This document shows, piece after piece, positions 1 through 12,153 of a stretch of DNA of 64,000 nucleotides. Numbering within the stretch: the first letter of the stretch is position 1; each line of letters starts with the position of its first letter. The DNA lies in the NCBI GenBank assembly GCA_026122225.1, contig JANEZZ010002881.1, forward strand, positions 62,001 to 126,000, written 5' to 3'. The position numbers were made by a program, and so were the translations under genes. Under the pieces are notes generated by a model that saw only the letters and a program-made list of their open reading frames with translations, had not been told where the DNA came from and made no database searches. Source of the DNA: Heloderma charlesbogerti. Its lineage: Eukaryota; Chordata; Lepidosauria; Squamata; Helodermatidae.

Positions 1-86
1 AAGTTGTTTCTCTCCTGAATATGAACTTCGCGAATTTTAGTAAATTCTTGTCAACATCAAACTGAAACAAAATTCTCACCCATCGG
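1..86 (+). mobile_element. 3' end of a hAT-like MITE, cut by window start
   Basis: The stretch ends in a ttctcacccatc motif and shares the order 'aagtt..., gaattttagtaaattcttgt, caaaattctcac' with the ends of the copies at 300-408 and 20646-21131. The latter has complete TAGGGATA/CATCCCTA ends and a TSD. The left part lies outside the window. Confidence 0.5.
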
Positions 87-299
87 CACCTGCAAAATTC
101 AACAGCTATCCTGAGCATGGGGGGGACTATGATGTGACTTCCTGTTATATAGCTTCTAAAGATGAGGAACGTGCCAGAAAAAACTGGTGGCAACTCAAAA
201 TAAGCACAACTATGGTTGAATACAAGGCTTTTAAGAGCTAGGCACTGAAAGACCTAGGCCTGGATGGACGAAACTATCAGTTTTGGTTTCTTCCACATT

Positions 300-408
300 C
301 AGTTCTTTAAAATCTCAAGTTCTTCTTCTTCCAAATATGGAGAACTTTGCAGATGTTAGTAAATTCTTGTCAAAAACAAAACAAAACAAAATTCTCATCC
401 ATCTGTAG
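300..408 (+). mobile_element. 3' end fragment of the same hAT-like MITE
   Basis: This repeats the 1-86 segment (tagtaaattcttgtcaa, then an A/C-rich run, then aaattctcatccatc). It is either a second truncated copy or a partial duplication of the first. No TSD was found. Confidence 0.45.
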
Positions 409-1871
409 ATGGAGATATCAAACAACAACTGAGAATGCCATCAATTTCTTTCCTAATAAGAGGTTTTTAAAAAAAGACAAAAAAACACACCCTTCCAACT
501 GGGCTGCAAACTTTGCTTGAGAAAAATGATAAAAGAAGAGTTAAGCAAAGTGTGCGGTTCAGTTGGCTGCATTTTACTTTTACTAGGAAAGATGGCAGTA
601 TTCTCAGTGTGTGTGCGTGCGTGTGTCACATCGTCACAGAGCATCACATACTACTTTTAATCCGATTCAAGTTTCTACAACCCTCTGGAACACTGAACCC
701 TATTCTGTGTGAACAACCTGACAGAGAGCCAGGAAAAAAGGCCATTACTCGGTCAACAGGAAGTAAGCTGGAACAAAAGGTCCAAGTTTAAGAATGCTTT
801 TTCTGAGGTCTATTTTGATCTAAAGCCTAGTCAAATTCTGTTCTTGGGGAAGAGCCAGCACCAGCAGAAAAAAAAAAAAAAAACCCCACCCTTCTCTCGT
901 TAACTCTGAGTTTTGATTTGAAAAAGCCACAGTGTTTAATAAGAAAACTGGACTGGTGAGAAAGCAGGACACTTTTAGAGTGTGTTTTTATTTACTCTTT
1001 GGGGGGGGGCTCAGCTAAAGAATATGCTTTTTTGACACTGTCCACTATATATCAAGACATGGTCAATTTAATTTGAGAGGTCAGGTAGAGCAACCCAGAG
1101 GCATATTATGTTCACATTAGAGCCTAAATAGTCAGGATGCCATTGAAACCACAGACTGACAGGGAGCAATTGTTTCTCCAAAACCTAAGTACACATTGTA
1201 AACAAAAGTATGCATAGCTACTAAGCACTTTTCATTTAACGGTTGCATATGGCTTCTCCTCATGAACTGCCAAAGTCTGTTGCCACTTCCAAAAGATTCT
1301 TGGACTTTCTTCCTGTTTAGTTGGCCGAAAGCATTTAAAGCAGAAATACACTTATTATATAACACGGCAACATGAAATGAAACCCATTTCTATGTGTGGA
1401 ATACCTAGGGTTGGATCCAGGATCTGCCTTCCACAAGAAGGCCTTCCATTAACAGGAGGTCCCTCCACCCAACTTGGGGGGTCCCCCCCTCACAGATCAC
1501 CCCATTCAGCAGGGTCTCCTGACTCATTGGGCTTCTTTTTTAGCGGGCTGGGGTGGGTGGGAACATCCACTTCTGTCAGTTGATCCAGTGTAAATCTGTT
1601 TCCAACCCATTGAGACCCCAATCCACTCACAGCTTTTAATCAATTCATAGAAATATAACATCAATATAAATATGTATTTTCCCAAGTTTGGGGCTCAGCT
1701 ACAGTCCTTTGTCCTGTGAAAAGGAATAAAGTGGATCACCAGGGACAAGTACATGTACAAGTCTGAATGATAACCTTTAAGAAAGTTGCCACAAGTAAAC
1801 AATGTGGTTGCTATGTAGAAGCAACAAAATATTAATATACAAGAGTGAAATGACTTTGATTCAAGGTATCC
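409..1871. other. No gene recognised
   Basis: AT-rich sequence with short homopolymers (A-run near 869-883, G-run near 1002). Reading frames are short and lack recognisable motifs. A GC-richer patch at about 1400-1620 may be an old repeat but could not be assigned. Confidence 0.5.
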
Positions 1872-1880
1872 CTTGATAGC

Positions 1881-2718
1881 CCTTGAATCAGAGGTCGGAA
1901 TTAAGATTGCTGGGAGAATTATCAACAACCTCCGATATGCAGACGATACCACCCTAATGGCAGAAAGCGAAGAGGATCTCAAGAGCCTCTTGTTGAGGGT
2001 GAAAGAGGAGAGTGCAAAAGCTGGTTTGAAACTCAACATTAAAAAAACGAAGATCATGGCATCTGGCCCTATCACTTCCTGGCATATAGAAGGGGAAGAA
2101 ATGGAAGCAGTGACAGATTTTACTTTCTTGGGCTCCAAGATCACCGCAGATGGTGACTGTAGCGATGAAATTAAAAGACGCTTGCTCCTTGGGAGGAAAG
2201 CTATGGCAAACCTAGACAGCATAGTAAGAAGCAGAGACATCACCTTGCCGACAAAGGTCTGTCTAATCAAAGCTATGGTTTTCCCAGTAGTGATGTATGG
2301 CTGTGAGAGCTGGACTATAAGGAAGGCTGAGCGCCGAAGAATTGATGCTTTCGAACTGTGGTGCTGGAGAAGACTCTTACGAGTCCCCTGGACTGCAAGG
2401 AGGTCAAATCAGTCCATCCTAAAGGAAATCAACCCTGAGTGCTCATTGGAAGGACAGATACTGAAGCTGAAGCTCAAATATTTTGGCCACCTAATGCGAA
2501 GAGAAAACTCTCTGAAAAGACCCTGAGGCTGGGAAAGACTGAAGGCAAAAGGAGAAGGGGACGGCAGAGGATGAGATGGCTAGATAGCATCACCGATGCA
2601 ATGAATATGAACTTGAGCACGCTCCGGGAGAGAGTGCAGGACAGGAAGGCCTGGCGTGCTATGGTCCGTGGGGTCACGAAGAGTCGGACACGACTGAACG
2701 ACTGAACAACAACAATCT
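1881..2718 (+). mobile_element. BovB/RTE-type LINE, 5'-truncated copy
   Basis: The frame from 1873 to 2526 encodes the C-terminal half of an RTE-clade (BovB) reverse transcriptase. The catalytic box YADD lies at 1936-1947, followed by the BovB-typical stretches NIKKTKIMAS, GSKITADGD, RSRDITLPTK, YGCESWTIRKAERRR and LWCWRRLLRVPWTARRSNQS. Compared with the second copy (37725-38350), one G is missing at about 2513-2515. This ends the frame at 2526, and the coding signal resumes in another frame up to 2705 (KRRRGRQRMRWLDSIT, TKSRTRLND). The 3' end is an (AAC)n tail. A 9-bp TSD, CTTGATAGC, occurs at 1872-1880 and 2719-2727, as expected for target-primed reverse transcription. It is a dead copy lacking the endonuclease and most of RT. 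Confidence 0.93.
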
Positions 2719-2773
2719 CTTGATAGCACACTGCAGCTAGTTTTCCAAGCTAGTAACAGATGTTCAGCAACAA

Positions 2774-2816
2774 GATATATATATATCTTGTTATATATAT
2801 ACAAGTATATATATTT
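2774..2816. repeat. (TA)n-rich microsatellite
   Basis: Alternating TA runs interrupted by cttgt and caag; self-complementary. Confidence 0.8.
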
Positions 2817-2944
2817 GTGTACAGCGACAGCTAATAACGTATCATATATCAAAATATTCAGTTCCTCAGGAGCACTGAAACATATATTATGTGTACATAA
2901 TTATGAGATATAGTCAAAGTTTGCAGACAAAATAATTTCAGAAC

Positions 2945-3262
2945 ATAAAAAGAGCCATGCTGGATCAGACCAAGGGTCTATCTAGTCTAGCATTCTATTC
3001 ACACGGTGGCCAACCAGCTGTCGAGCAGGAACCAACAAGAAGGGCATGGGCGCAACGGCACCCTCCCACCCATGTTCCCCAGCAACTGGTGTACATAGGC
3101 ACACTGCCTCTGGTACTGGAGGTAGCACACAGCCATCAAGACTACTAGCCACTGATAGCCTTTTCCTCCAGGAATTTGTCCAACTCCCTTTTAAAGCCAT
3201 CCAAAAGCCATCCATTTTATGGCCCATCACGACAACGACAACAACAACAACAGCCAAGCTAA
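2945..3262 (+). mobile_element. Sauropsid interspersed repeat (SINE/LINE-derived)
   Basis: It contains the familiar reptile repeat text 'agccatgctggatcagacca', 'cccagcaactggtgtacata' and 'ttttaaagccatccaaaa', and ends in a (CAACAA)n-like tail near 3230-3254. The same repeat lies on the opposite strand at about 18287-18832, where the order of segments is reversed. I recognise the repeat but cannot name its family with certainty. It is non-coding. Confidence 0.7.
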
Positions 3263-3500
3263 ATAAAAGCCCAGGCTTATAGATAAAGTAAACTTTGAGA
3301 ACAACATTTGCTAATCAGAATGTCCCAGCCAATCACATTTTTGATCCCTAATAAACTGTTTGCTTCCTTGAGTGAAAAAAAAAAATGCTTGTTTTACTCT
3401 GCAAAGTTAATCCAAGAGAAAGTTTAGAGATGACTCTTTATGACTTCCTTATCAGAACCTTCACTTAGTGCTGAGAAATATTTGCCCCCTTTTGGTCTAA

Positions 3501-3636
3501 GGGCGCAATCCTATGCATGTTTAGACAGAAAAAAGTCCTGCAGTTCCCAGCATGCCCCAGCCAACATAGCTGGCTGGAGAGATGTTGGGAGTTGCGGAAC
3601 TTTTTTTTCTGTTTAAAAATGCACAGGATTATGCTC
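3501..3636. mobile_element. Foldback MITE, TAA target site (PIF/Harbinger-like)
   Basis: Terminal inverted repeats of roughly 50 bp run from gggcgcaatcctatgc to ggattatgctc, with inner arms cagttcccagcat and atgttgggagttg. TAA flanks both sides (3498-3500 and 3637-3639). The 3-bp TWA duplication is typical of PIF/Harbinger. Related copies lie at 32099, 40847, 43357, 44601 and 45713. Confidence 0.75.
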
Positions 3637-4111
3637 TAAGAAAGCTTTGCAAGAACCATGGTAGGCTGGCATTTAATTCAAGAAACCAAAGAAAGCCATT
3701 CTTGATACCTTGACTTTCGTAGCTATGTCCTCTCAGAGAGGAATGCACCTTCAGATACATGTGCAGTGAGAAGATAGGATAAGGTTCTAAAGTATGGCAC
3801 TTCTTTTCAGTGGCTGCCTTGTGAAATTCTGAGAATTATTCCGGCTTGGAAAGTTGTGTGGTTTCCATCTTCTATGTCTGTGCGTTACCACATAAGGCAC
3901 ATCAGGAGATTTGACCCAAATGACAGTGCATTTGTAGTGGGAAGAAGACATTTCAGTGTCTAGGGCTTCAAAGTTTTGCATTAATTTTTACAGCTATTTT
4001 CCATGTGTTCTGCCAGGGTAGCAAATGCTACACCATTTACAAAATTTAAAAAATATTCAAAATGCAAAATGTACCTGCCAGTTTGATGTGAGTTTGGAAG
4101 ACTAAGACTAA

Positions 4112-4201
4112 TAGCCCAATCCTATGCATGTTTATGCAGAAATAGTTTCAACTGAGTTCAAGTGGAATTACTCCCTATTAAGTATGTTTAGGATTGCAGC
4201 C
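4112..4201. mobile_element. Short MITE, TAA target site
   Basis: It begins tagcccaatcctatgcatg, ends atgtttaggattgcagcc, and has TAA on both sides. The interior 'actgagttcaagtggaatta' differs from the 3501 type but resembles 60950-61024 and 43041-43124. Confidence 0.6.
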
Positions 4202-4204
4202 TAA

Positions 4205-5200
4205 GCCTACCTTCTTGGAAGTAAGACCCCTTTTAAGGAAACATGGTTTGGATCAGGCTGTAAGAAATAAAGGAAAGAAATGGATGCCATTAAAAAGATG
4301 GAATGATAGGCAGGCAGGCACGCACTCTAGGCAAGAGATTCAGCCACAAGCCAGTACATTGGCCTGGTATACTTTGATTTGCCACATCAATAATGAAAGT
4401 CCTTGTAAAATGTAATTCCCAGAATTAGATTCACAAATGGGACATCCTTTTCTCTTTTTAAGAAGGCACTAATGTGATTGGATGATCTTGGTCAAGAAAA
4501 CCCCATAAAAATCAAGAGCAACCCACACTAGTTTCTAATATTTATCTTTGCATGATTTGTTTACATGCACTTTGAATGTTTCCCAATGTAGTCCCCTTGG
4601 ACTTCATTTATCTTCCTGGAAATAGTTTCCTTTCCTGCACAATAAATAGGTGGAAACAAACTTCCTGTTGAACTATAATTAGCATTACTGCAACCTAAAA
4701 CAGTACTTGGCAGTAACTGGGAATCCTGCAAAATGTGTCAATACTCCAGTCCTTGAAACAAACTTGAATGAACACTTTACATGGGGCTCCTGGTGACAGA
4801 TGTGCATGGAGATTTGAAAGTTAACAGCATTATCCAGCCAGATTTACATCTGGTTCTAATCAGCAGCAATTGATCTAATATAACTAATTTTGATTCATGA
4901 AGATTACTCAAGGAAACATGTTTTGCAATAAACCAATTCAAGTTAAACTGGAGCTGAATCCACAAGGACATATACTTGAGACAGCTCAGTGCAGGTTAGC
5001 TACTCTTTGACATCCTTCAATCATCCTATTGTGTCTGCAGCACAGAGCAGGCTAGAATTAGGAATTACACCCAGACAGAAAATGAAATTAAAAATGGCCA
5101 CAACTTTTATTGGCTACAGCTTACAGACTTTGACATGGGATGGGTACAGGTCCAGATACTGGATAGCTTGTCTCCTGACTGATACAACCTTCCAGCCTGT
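4205..5200. other. No gene recognised
   Basis: AT-rich sequence without repeats I can name or a reading frame with recognisable motifs. It has the look of unique intergenic or intronic DNA. Confidence 0.5.
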
Positions 5201-5208
5201 ATGCTGGG

Positions 5209-5769
5209 TAGGGATGTCAGAGAAAACCGCTGCGGATTCAAATGAGGCTGGATTCTTTGGAATCCAGCTTCAGGAATCCACAGCGGATTGGGACCACTTA
5301 CCTCCGCTCCAGGAGAACTGGAGGCATAACGGCACTAGGCTGTTTCTTGCCAGCCAGAGCTGTTCACCTCCTCCCTGCTGATCACCATGTCTTTTAAAAA
5401 AAAAATTAAAAATGGCGATCAGCAGGATGTGCCCATAGACTTATACACAAAATAGAGCCATGAATCTTGCGTATACGCCTATGGACACATAGACTTAGAC
5501 ACAAGATTCATGGCTCTATTTGTGCCTACATCTATGGGCACATCCTGCCGATCGCCTTTTTTTTTTTTTAAGACGTGGCAATCGGCAGAGAGGAGGTGAA
5601 CCGATCTGGCTGGCAGGAGGGAAGATAAGCAGTCCCCAAGCTGGTTCCCCTCCCCCAGAATCCTCATGTAGCAGAGCCGTTCCGGAGGATTCCGGGGGGA
5701 GAGGAACAGATTTTCCCCCACACACGGATTCCCCAACGGAATGGACAGTGGGGAATCCGTACACCCCTA
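5209..5769. mobile_element. TAGGGATG-family foldback hAT-like element, copy A
   Basis: It starts TAGGGATGTCAGAG and ends GTACACCCCTA, with a perfect 8-bp TSD ATGCTGGG at 5201-5208 and 5770-5777. The interior is a long inverted repeat: the arm around 5365-5483 (ccatagacttatacac, atagagccatgaatctt) pairs with 5485-5600 (aagattcatggctctat, ctatgggcacatcctgc). A cacttacct motif just inside the left end is an outward-facing splice-donor-like sequence on the minus strand. It has no coding capacity. The closest relative is 53920-54500. Confidence 0.88.
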
Positions 5770-5798
5770 ATGCTGGGAAAAAAATTAAGGCAGCCTTC

Positions 5799-6181
5799 TA
5801 GGGATGTTGGGGAAATCTGTGATGGAATCAAATGAGTTTGGGTTTCTATGAACCCGACCTATGAATTCTGCAGTGGACCAGCTTTTCCTGAGTTGCACAA
5901 ATTCCATGGACTTGTGGACCATTTTTTCCCCCTAACTTTCCAGAGTTTTATGCAAATGTAGTCATAGAAAAATATGTTAAATTTTTAAAAAACTCCAGCT
6001 GAAAATGTGCATTTCTCCCATAGGCTAAAGCATGAAAATGTGCATGGGGGGATGGCGCATTTGCATTCACACGCATTTGGAAAATTGGAAAAAAAACTGA
6101 TACCATCAATGGTGAATGACAGAATAAAAGGCACCTGACAATCCACGAAACACAGATTTTTACAAAATCCATACAACCCTA
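5799..6181. mobile_element. hAT-like MITE with perfect 8-bp TSD
   Basis: It runs from TAGGGATGTTGGGG to ACAACCCTA, and CAGCCTTC is duplicated at 5791-5798 and 6182-6189. The interior is AT-rich without the palindrome modules. The duplicated target is the terminus of the MITE at 6182-6307, so this element landed in the end of another transposon. Confidence 0.87.
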
Positions 6182-6307
6182 CAGCCTTCCTCAACCTGGT
6201 GCCCTCCAGATGTTTTGGACTACAACTCCCATTATCCCTGACTATTGGTCATGCATGGGAGTTGTCATCCAACACATCTGGAGGGTGCCAGATGGAAGAA
6301 GGCTGCA
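6182..6307. mobile_element. Palindromic MITE, CAGCCTTCC-type
   Basis: Long terminal inverted repeats: cagccttcctcaacctgg, ccctccagatgttttgga and tacaactcccat at the left are mirrored by atgggagttgtcatcc, catctggagggtgcca and gaagaaggctgc at the right. The near-palindrome is a common squamate repeat type. Related copies lie at 9495-9622 and 58383-58492. Confidence 0.75.
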
Positions 6308-6547
6308 TTAAGGGGTAGAAGGAAGTTCAGGCCCACTATGGTACACAGACCAAAGCTGTGGAAGCAAAACCCCCTCCATGGGAGCCCACCTTCATATACC
6401 TATGCTATGGGTCCTGCCCAATGCTTCCAGCACCAGCAACAATAGTTATAACAAAGTTATATCATAAATTAACTGAATGACCAACAAATGGCATTGCTAT
6501 GGGGAAGGCAAACAGTGTATCAGTGGCTGTTCTGCTTACATATTGCC

Positions 6548-7483
6548 AAAAAAGAAGAAAAAGAGAACACAGATTTGCATAAAACTTGTATATGCTAATT
6601 TATATGTACAGATGCAAATATAGAAATAATTATTATAATATAAACAGAAATACAGTACATCTGACCACTGTGGGGAAGACTCTGACCAAGTGCTCTGTGT
6701 GCCTGCTCAGCCTCATTTCTAGGTTCTTACTTTTCATGCCTCCCTTCAGACTCCTATGAGGATGAAGGGGAATGGCAGGCTCCAGACACAGGGGAAGGGA
6801 CCAGCACAGAAAGAGCCCAAGCCCCCTTACCTCCTGTGGATGTTCCAGGCCCAGCTGCAGCCTCCTCAAAAGATTCAGAGGGCAAAATGCCACCAACCCC
6901 CACAGAGCAAAGGTGGCTGTATGTAGGAGAACACCATAGGTGAGCCTCTGTCCATTTAAGACAGAGAGGCTCTCGGAAGCAAGAGGGCTGATTGTATGCA
7001 GCTGCTTCAGGACGCAGCAGTTAAAAGCAGGAAGCAGGCAGGAGCAAGGCTGCTGGAGAACAACATTGGTATCACATGCTGGATCTCAGCCTGGACTTGA
7101 ACCACAATCCTGCTTGTGTTCCCTTGTGTTTTGGACTGGAAAACAGACTTCTCTTTTCCACATCGCCTGGGATTTGACTGCCTTGGTAAAGTTTCCCACT
7201 TCAGCCTCCTTTTTCCCCTCTGGCAGCCTTGGACAGGTTTATGACCCTGTTATCAGCCAGTGATTTATTGCTACCAGCTGCAGTCAGCTAGCAGGAGCTG
7301 ACATTACTGTTGATGGGCAACTTCAGTGCTCCTACTCTTCCTTCGTGTGGTTCTTCATCCTTAACCCAGATTTGGACTAGATAGGCCTTCAAAAATAGAG
7401 AACACCTTCAAATAGGGGATTGTCTTTGACAGCTGTTCAAATAGAGGACTGTCCTCTGTAAAAGAGGATAACTGGCTACCCTA
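6548..7483 (+). mobile_element. Long form of a TAGGGTGGC-ended DNA element
   Basis: The left part ('gctaatttatatgt', 'aaataattatta') and the right end ('cttcaaa', 'atagaggactgtcctctg', 'ggctacccta') align in order with the shorter copy at 15080-15435. The extra 600 bp in the middle (about 6720-7320) is missing from the short copy. The middle holds two short open stretches (6633-6896 minus, 6940-7263 plus) with no recognisable domain. The class is uncertain, and the left boundary is approximate. Confidence 0.5.
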
Positions 7484-9490
7484 TTACCATAGATTCTGGA
7501 GTATCAGGGTGTGGTCTTCAGGTTGGGGTGTGGTATCAGAGATAAGTAAAAATGCCTTTTCAGGCTATTACCTGAAACATTACATGCCTGTGTTATTGTG
7601 GGAAGTAATGAAGGCGGAAAAGGATGAAGTTCAACCTGCATCCTTGATGAGACATTGCCTCTAATGATACTATGTAACTATGCTAGCTTCCCTTCCCCTG
7701 AAACTACTCCCTGACAATTCGACAAGCAGATGCTAAAAAACCTGGCTGACTAACTTAGAATGTGGGATGCAAATGGGAAACTAAATGGGAACACAACACA
7801 GCTCTAGAGAAAGGCTACGTGGATATGTAATTAGAAAGCTGATTAAGTTAGTGGTGTTCGTGCGATCAGTCTAGTATAAGGAAGATAAGAAAGAAATCCT
7901 ACAGAACAAAGAAAAAGGAAAATAAAAGAAAGAAATAATAGTCCACGACTGAATAAAAGGGTTTTGTGATGAAACAGAACGATCGATTATTCTAGTTAGT
8001 AGAGAAGGCCACAATATCCAGCACTGAGCTTTGTAATGCATTTAGAGAGTGATAACAAAAGAAGGACAGCTTGAATGTATAAAGCTATACATCAGCACAT
8101 GTTAAGGTCAAATCTGATTAGGCCCAGATGTTGAGAACTTTCATTAGTAAACACTTCCATACCACCATTACACCTCCTGCTTAGCCCTGTTATTGCAAAC
8201 TTAGAAATATGAGAATATCTGTACAGCTTTGGGCACAAGGATTCATGCTAAACTTTTCAAGCATTTCTTACACTCACCGTAGTTCTCTACCGGGAATACT
8301 GTTTTCAGTGTGTATTTAAAAAAAAAATGAAGGAAAAATAGGCAGATAACAGATGAGACAATATCATGGAACAAAAATTGGGAGGAAACCAATTCATGAA
8401 AGCATTTGCATGTTTGGCTAAGCAAATATCAAGGAGAAGATTTAAATTCATTATATCTGAAGTAAAGAACCAAGGAAGAAAAAAAAGAATTAATTAGAGT
8501 AGTGCTTGGGGACATAAGGTAGCAATAAGGAACCGCACTGAGATTAAATTATAAAATGCAAAGTTTAGAAGGGCTATAAAGAAAATGCTCCGGCTAATGA
8601 GATTTATTACACCAGGAAATAGGTTCCCAGATGAAATGAGTAAAGCACCTTCACTGGAGACATTTAAAACTAAGCTGGAGGTATAATATATTGTAGAAAT
8701 AGCTTACAAACACATACTACCCTCTAAAGAACAGCAGCACCCTGGCAGGAAGAATAGGCTAGCTGGATTACTGTTGCAGCTGGTGAAGTGTTTATTTGAC
8801 TAGCCCAACAGAGTTCGCTGAAACACGTTCACCCCCCATCACCTGCTGAAAGGGAGCACAGCAAACGATAGAATGAGCAAACAATCCCTCCACCACTTAC
8901 TCATCCTTAATGTGCTTACCTTAATTCTGAGGATGCCATGCACATTTTGATCATGCAGGTCACTGGTTGTGAGACTGAGTTCTGTGGTTTGATAAATCAT
9001 CACACTTGGGTGAGGTGGAATCAAAGAGCAAAATGAATGAATTGCAGCAAGGAATAAAAAAGAAAAAGCCTGATGAACAGTCTCCCTGAGGGCTTCCTCC
9101 GTGTAAGCCCACAGAGGGAACCATCATTCCATTGCTTATGGATTGGGTTACCTTCAAATGACTAACTTTTTACTGCACAGACCCAGACTATCAGGATTTG
9201 ATCAGGTGGAGCAGGGGAAAGTAAGCAGCCACTGCAGCTGATGAGGAAGTGAAGAAATAGGGAGCGTGGGGTAGGGGGGGGAGGTGTTCTTTAGAGGAAG
9301 CAGGGGCAGAACAGTCAGCACCTTCATACGTGATGGCTTGTTTGAAAGCATTCCCTATACTAAAACAACAACAACCCTGTACAGGGAACGCTAGGTTTCT
9401 AGTGTGGTCTCTTTTGTAATGTATTCGCTTTCCATGTGCATGGATCTTCTGGAATTTGGGTAATTTTGAGCAGGTCATCCTCTATGCCAC
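7484..9490. other. No gene recognised
   Basis: AT-rich, low-GC sequence with scattered purine-rich patches (for example 7880-7950). I saw no TIRs, LINE motifs or coding motifs. Confidence 0.45.
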
Positions 9491-9494
9491 CAAT

Positions 9495-9622
9495 GTCTTG
9501 TGCTTTCCAGATGTTTTGGACTTCAACTCCCATCAGCCCCAGCCAGCAGGTCCAGTGGTCAGGAATGCTGAGAGCTGTAGTCCAGAACAACTGGAGGACA
9601 GAAGTTGGGGAAGGCTGCTCTA
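9495..9622. mobile_element. Palindromic MITE, CAGCCTTCC-type (diverged)
   Basis: 'ccagatgttttggacttcaa', 'ctcccatcagccccagcc' and 'agctgtagtccagaacaact' followed by 'ttggggaaggctgc' match the 6182-6307 family. Its left terminus is degraded. Confidence 0.65.
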
Positions 9623-9758
9623 CACATTCTCTGAGTTGACCCCTGAGTTGACCCCACACAACAAGCTCTTTTCAAATATCCAAACTGAATGTACAACTGT
9701 GCTCTACCATTATTACATTTTTGCTGCCCAACTGCAGTTTTAAAAAGCCAAATGAAAT

Positions 9759-9785
9759 ACACACACACACACACACACACACACA
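9759..9785. repeat. (CA)n microsatellite
   Basis: Uninterrupted run of about 13 CA units. Confidence 0.95.
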
Positions 9786-10543
9786 TTATTCTTTGAAATG
9801 TGAAGTCTCCAGTAGGAAAGCGAAGTTGCTTCATGTGTAACACAGGCAATTAAAAATGGAAAAGCCTTGTTTGTTTTAAGAGCAGAACTGCCTTCTATTA
9901 ACATTGGTAATGTCTTCGCCTACTTTATCTTGCATCATGACTAAATGCTACCAAATGCATTACAGAAGCTGTGAGATCCCTGCAGAGATCAGAATAGGAT
10001 AGAGAACACCATCTATAATGACTTGCAGGTCATATACCCATGAGAAAGAAAGGTCAAGAGTCATAGTCACATATCAGGAAATGTGAAACTTTAAACTGGA
10101 AGCAATTTGTCCAATGGCTGTTTTGACCATACAGGCTTCCTAATCTTAGTTCCCATAAAGTTTGGCTGAGAGCCAGCTGGAGTGGTTGGTTTCAGCTGCA
10201 TAGATATTGTTCACAGAGGAAATAAAGGGATTTTAAATCCTGGAGTAATTTCCTTTGGTTCTCGGCTCATTCAAGAAACATGTCCTTCTGGTCAGTGATC
10301 TCTCAAAACTTAATTTCATCAGCCTGGGCTATAAGAAGAAAGCTTTTGTGGGAACTGTTTTTTAAAAAGATTTAGTGGGGAGGAGTTTGACTCAGCTTTT
10401 TGCTGCTTATTCTAGAGGGAAAAAAGATTGTAGGAAAGGAAAGCTTTAATTGCTCTTCTGTTATGATGCAATTTTACAGGAAGCCCATGTTTACTGTGCA
10501 GTTGGGTCTATCAAAAACAAAGTATACTTGGCCAGGCATGTAT
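9786..10543. other. No gene recognised
   Basis: Unique-looking sequence of moderate AT content; no assignable repeat or coding motif. Confidence 0.45.
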
Positions 10544-10580
10544 ACTTTACCTCAAAAAATAAAACTTTTTGAGGTAAAGT
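10544..10580. repeat. Perfect 15-bp stem hairpin
   Basis: ACTTTACCTCAAAAA (10544-10558) is exactly complementary to TTTTTGAGGTAAAGT (10566-10580) with a 7-nt loop. It may be the core of a small MITE or a chance foldback. Confidence 0.8.
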
Positions 10581-10699
10581 TTTTGCAAAACTTTATCTCA
10601 AAATTAACAAGGTCCAAATGCTAAAGGGTATCTACTGGCATGTACACTGTGTTTCTACTGTACACATAAACAAAAGGATGAGATTAGCACAGAGGCACT

Positions 10700-11066
10700 A
10701 CTTGTGTGCCTGCTTGTAAGAGCAATTAGGCTGGTGGGCATGAAAAGTAGAGCCTTCTCAGTAATGCCCCCCACCCCAATTTGTGGAACTTTGTTCCCAT
10801 TGATGTCCACCAGACCCCATTGTTGTAAGCCTTCAAGCTTGCCCCAAAGACTCACCGGTTTACCTTGACCTATAATTGAGTTAGGATTCTACTGGGGCTC
10901 TTGTGTATATGATACTGTCTGGTTTTAAGTGTTGATTTAGATTTTATCATTGTTTTTATTAATGTTCTTACCTTATTATGTTTTTATTGTATGCCGCCTT
11001 GGGAGGGTTTACTCAAAAAGGTGGCCTGATGTATATGGAATCTTGTAAGCAAACAAGTAAATGATA
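10700..11066 (+). mobile_element. L2-like LINE 3' end
   Basis: The 3'-UTR text is typical of reptile L2-like LINEs: 'gagccttctcagtaatgccc', 'aatttgtggaactttgttcc', a T-rich stretch, then 'gtatgccgccttgggagggt' and an A-rich end. The same pattern recurs at 30270, 39920 and 18832-19370. There is no open frame. Confidence 0.6.
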
Positions 11067-11699
11067 AATGCAAAATGGCTAACTACAAACCTATATCTAG
11101 GATCACACAAATATAGGGTTACCAGGTCCTCACGTAGGGATAAATGCTATGTCATTAGAAGCACCAAGACTGCAGAGCTACAATCCCCTCCTCACTGCTT
11201 TGGGGCAAAAGTCTTAATGGCCATAGCTTGTGCAAAGAAAAGAGGAGCTGCGGAAGAACAGGCTGGGAAGTACAATAGCTATGTTGCCTGATGTATATGG
11301 AATTTCAACCATAGTGAATAATATTGCTGTGTGTCCTTAAGTAGAGCCACGCCTCCAGATACCCTGCTCCCTCTCTTCGTTTGGGCTAAGAGAAGCCCTG
11401 TTGCACGATTCTGTTTTACAGTAGGTGGGGGCAGACATCAGGCTTGCAGGATCTAACTTAAAACAAACAAACAAAACTAGAAACCAGAAGGAGGTGTAAA
11501 ATAGTGATGCAGGCAGGCAGAATTTCCCTAAAAATGAAGAAGCAGGATTCCTCTGGGCACATGCTCAGCCTTGGTTCTCAGAAGCAGACCCAAGTACTAG
11601 ACTCTCATCTTTTCACAAACAAAAACCACTTCTAGTTTTGCCCTGTGTATTCTTTCTCTAATATGCACATGGTGGTGGGGGGGGAGCTTTTTAATGGTT

Positions 11700-11910
11700 G
11701 CTGTTGATAGACAATTGGGAACCAGAAACACTTGCTGATCTGCTGCAAAAGTGCAAATTATCCTGAGATCTACTAGTAGATCCTGATCTACCTTCTGCCC
11801 ATCCTTATTTTAGAGCCATGCCAGGAAGCTGTATATAACTAACCCTGTTAATAAAACGGTTCTTTTGACAATACCTGTGTGGAGCTAGATTCAGTCCTCA
11901 AAGTTCAACA
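11700..11910 (+). mobile_element. 3' part of an LTR (endogenous retroelement)
   Basis: A TATA-like 'gtatataact' (about 11831) is followed by a polyadenylation signal AATAAA at 11850-11855 and then a 55-nt segment ending GTTCAACA (11903-11910). The minus-strand LTR at 45995-46200 has the same order and the same ending. The 5' boundary was not resolved. Confidence 0.5.
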
Positions 11911-12150
11911 GACAAGACATCATGCGTGAAACAAGATGTGTACCATAATTGGTATGGACAGTACCAACTATACATAATCCATCACTTAATGAGAAGCAAA
12001 TATAGGCCTTGAGTTCCATTTCTGAAGCAGCTTATCAATAAATGAATATCTGTTGGTGACTCTGACCCCAGAATATATATTTTCAAACATTTAAAGCAAA
12101 CAAACGCTGTGCCACAAGCACTAGAGTATCTTCAGATTGCTTATGCTACT
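11911..12150. other. No gene recognised
   Basis: Short AT-rich spacer after the LTR end; nothing assignable. Confidence 0.4.
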
Positions 12151-12153
12151 TAT

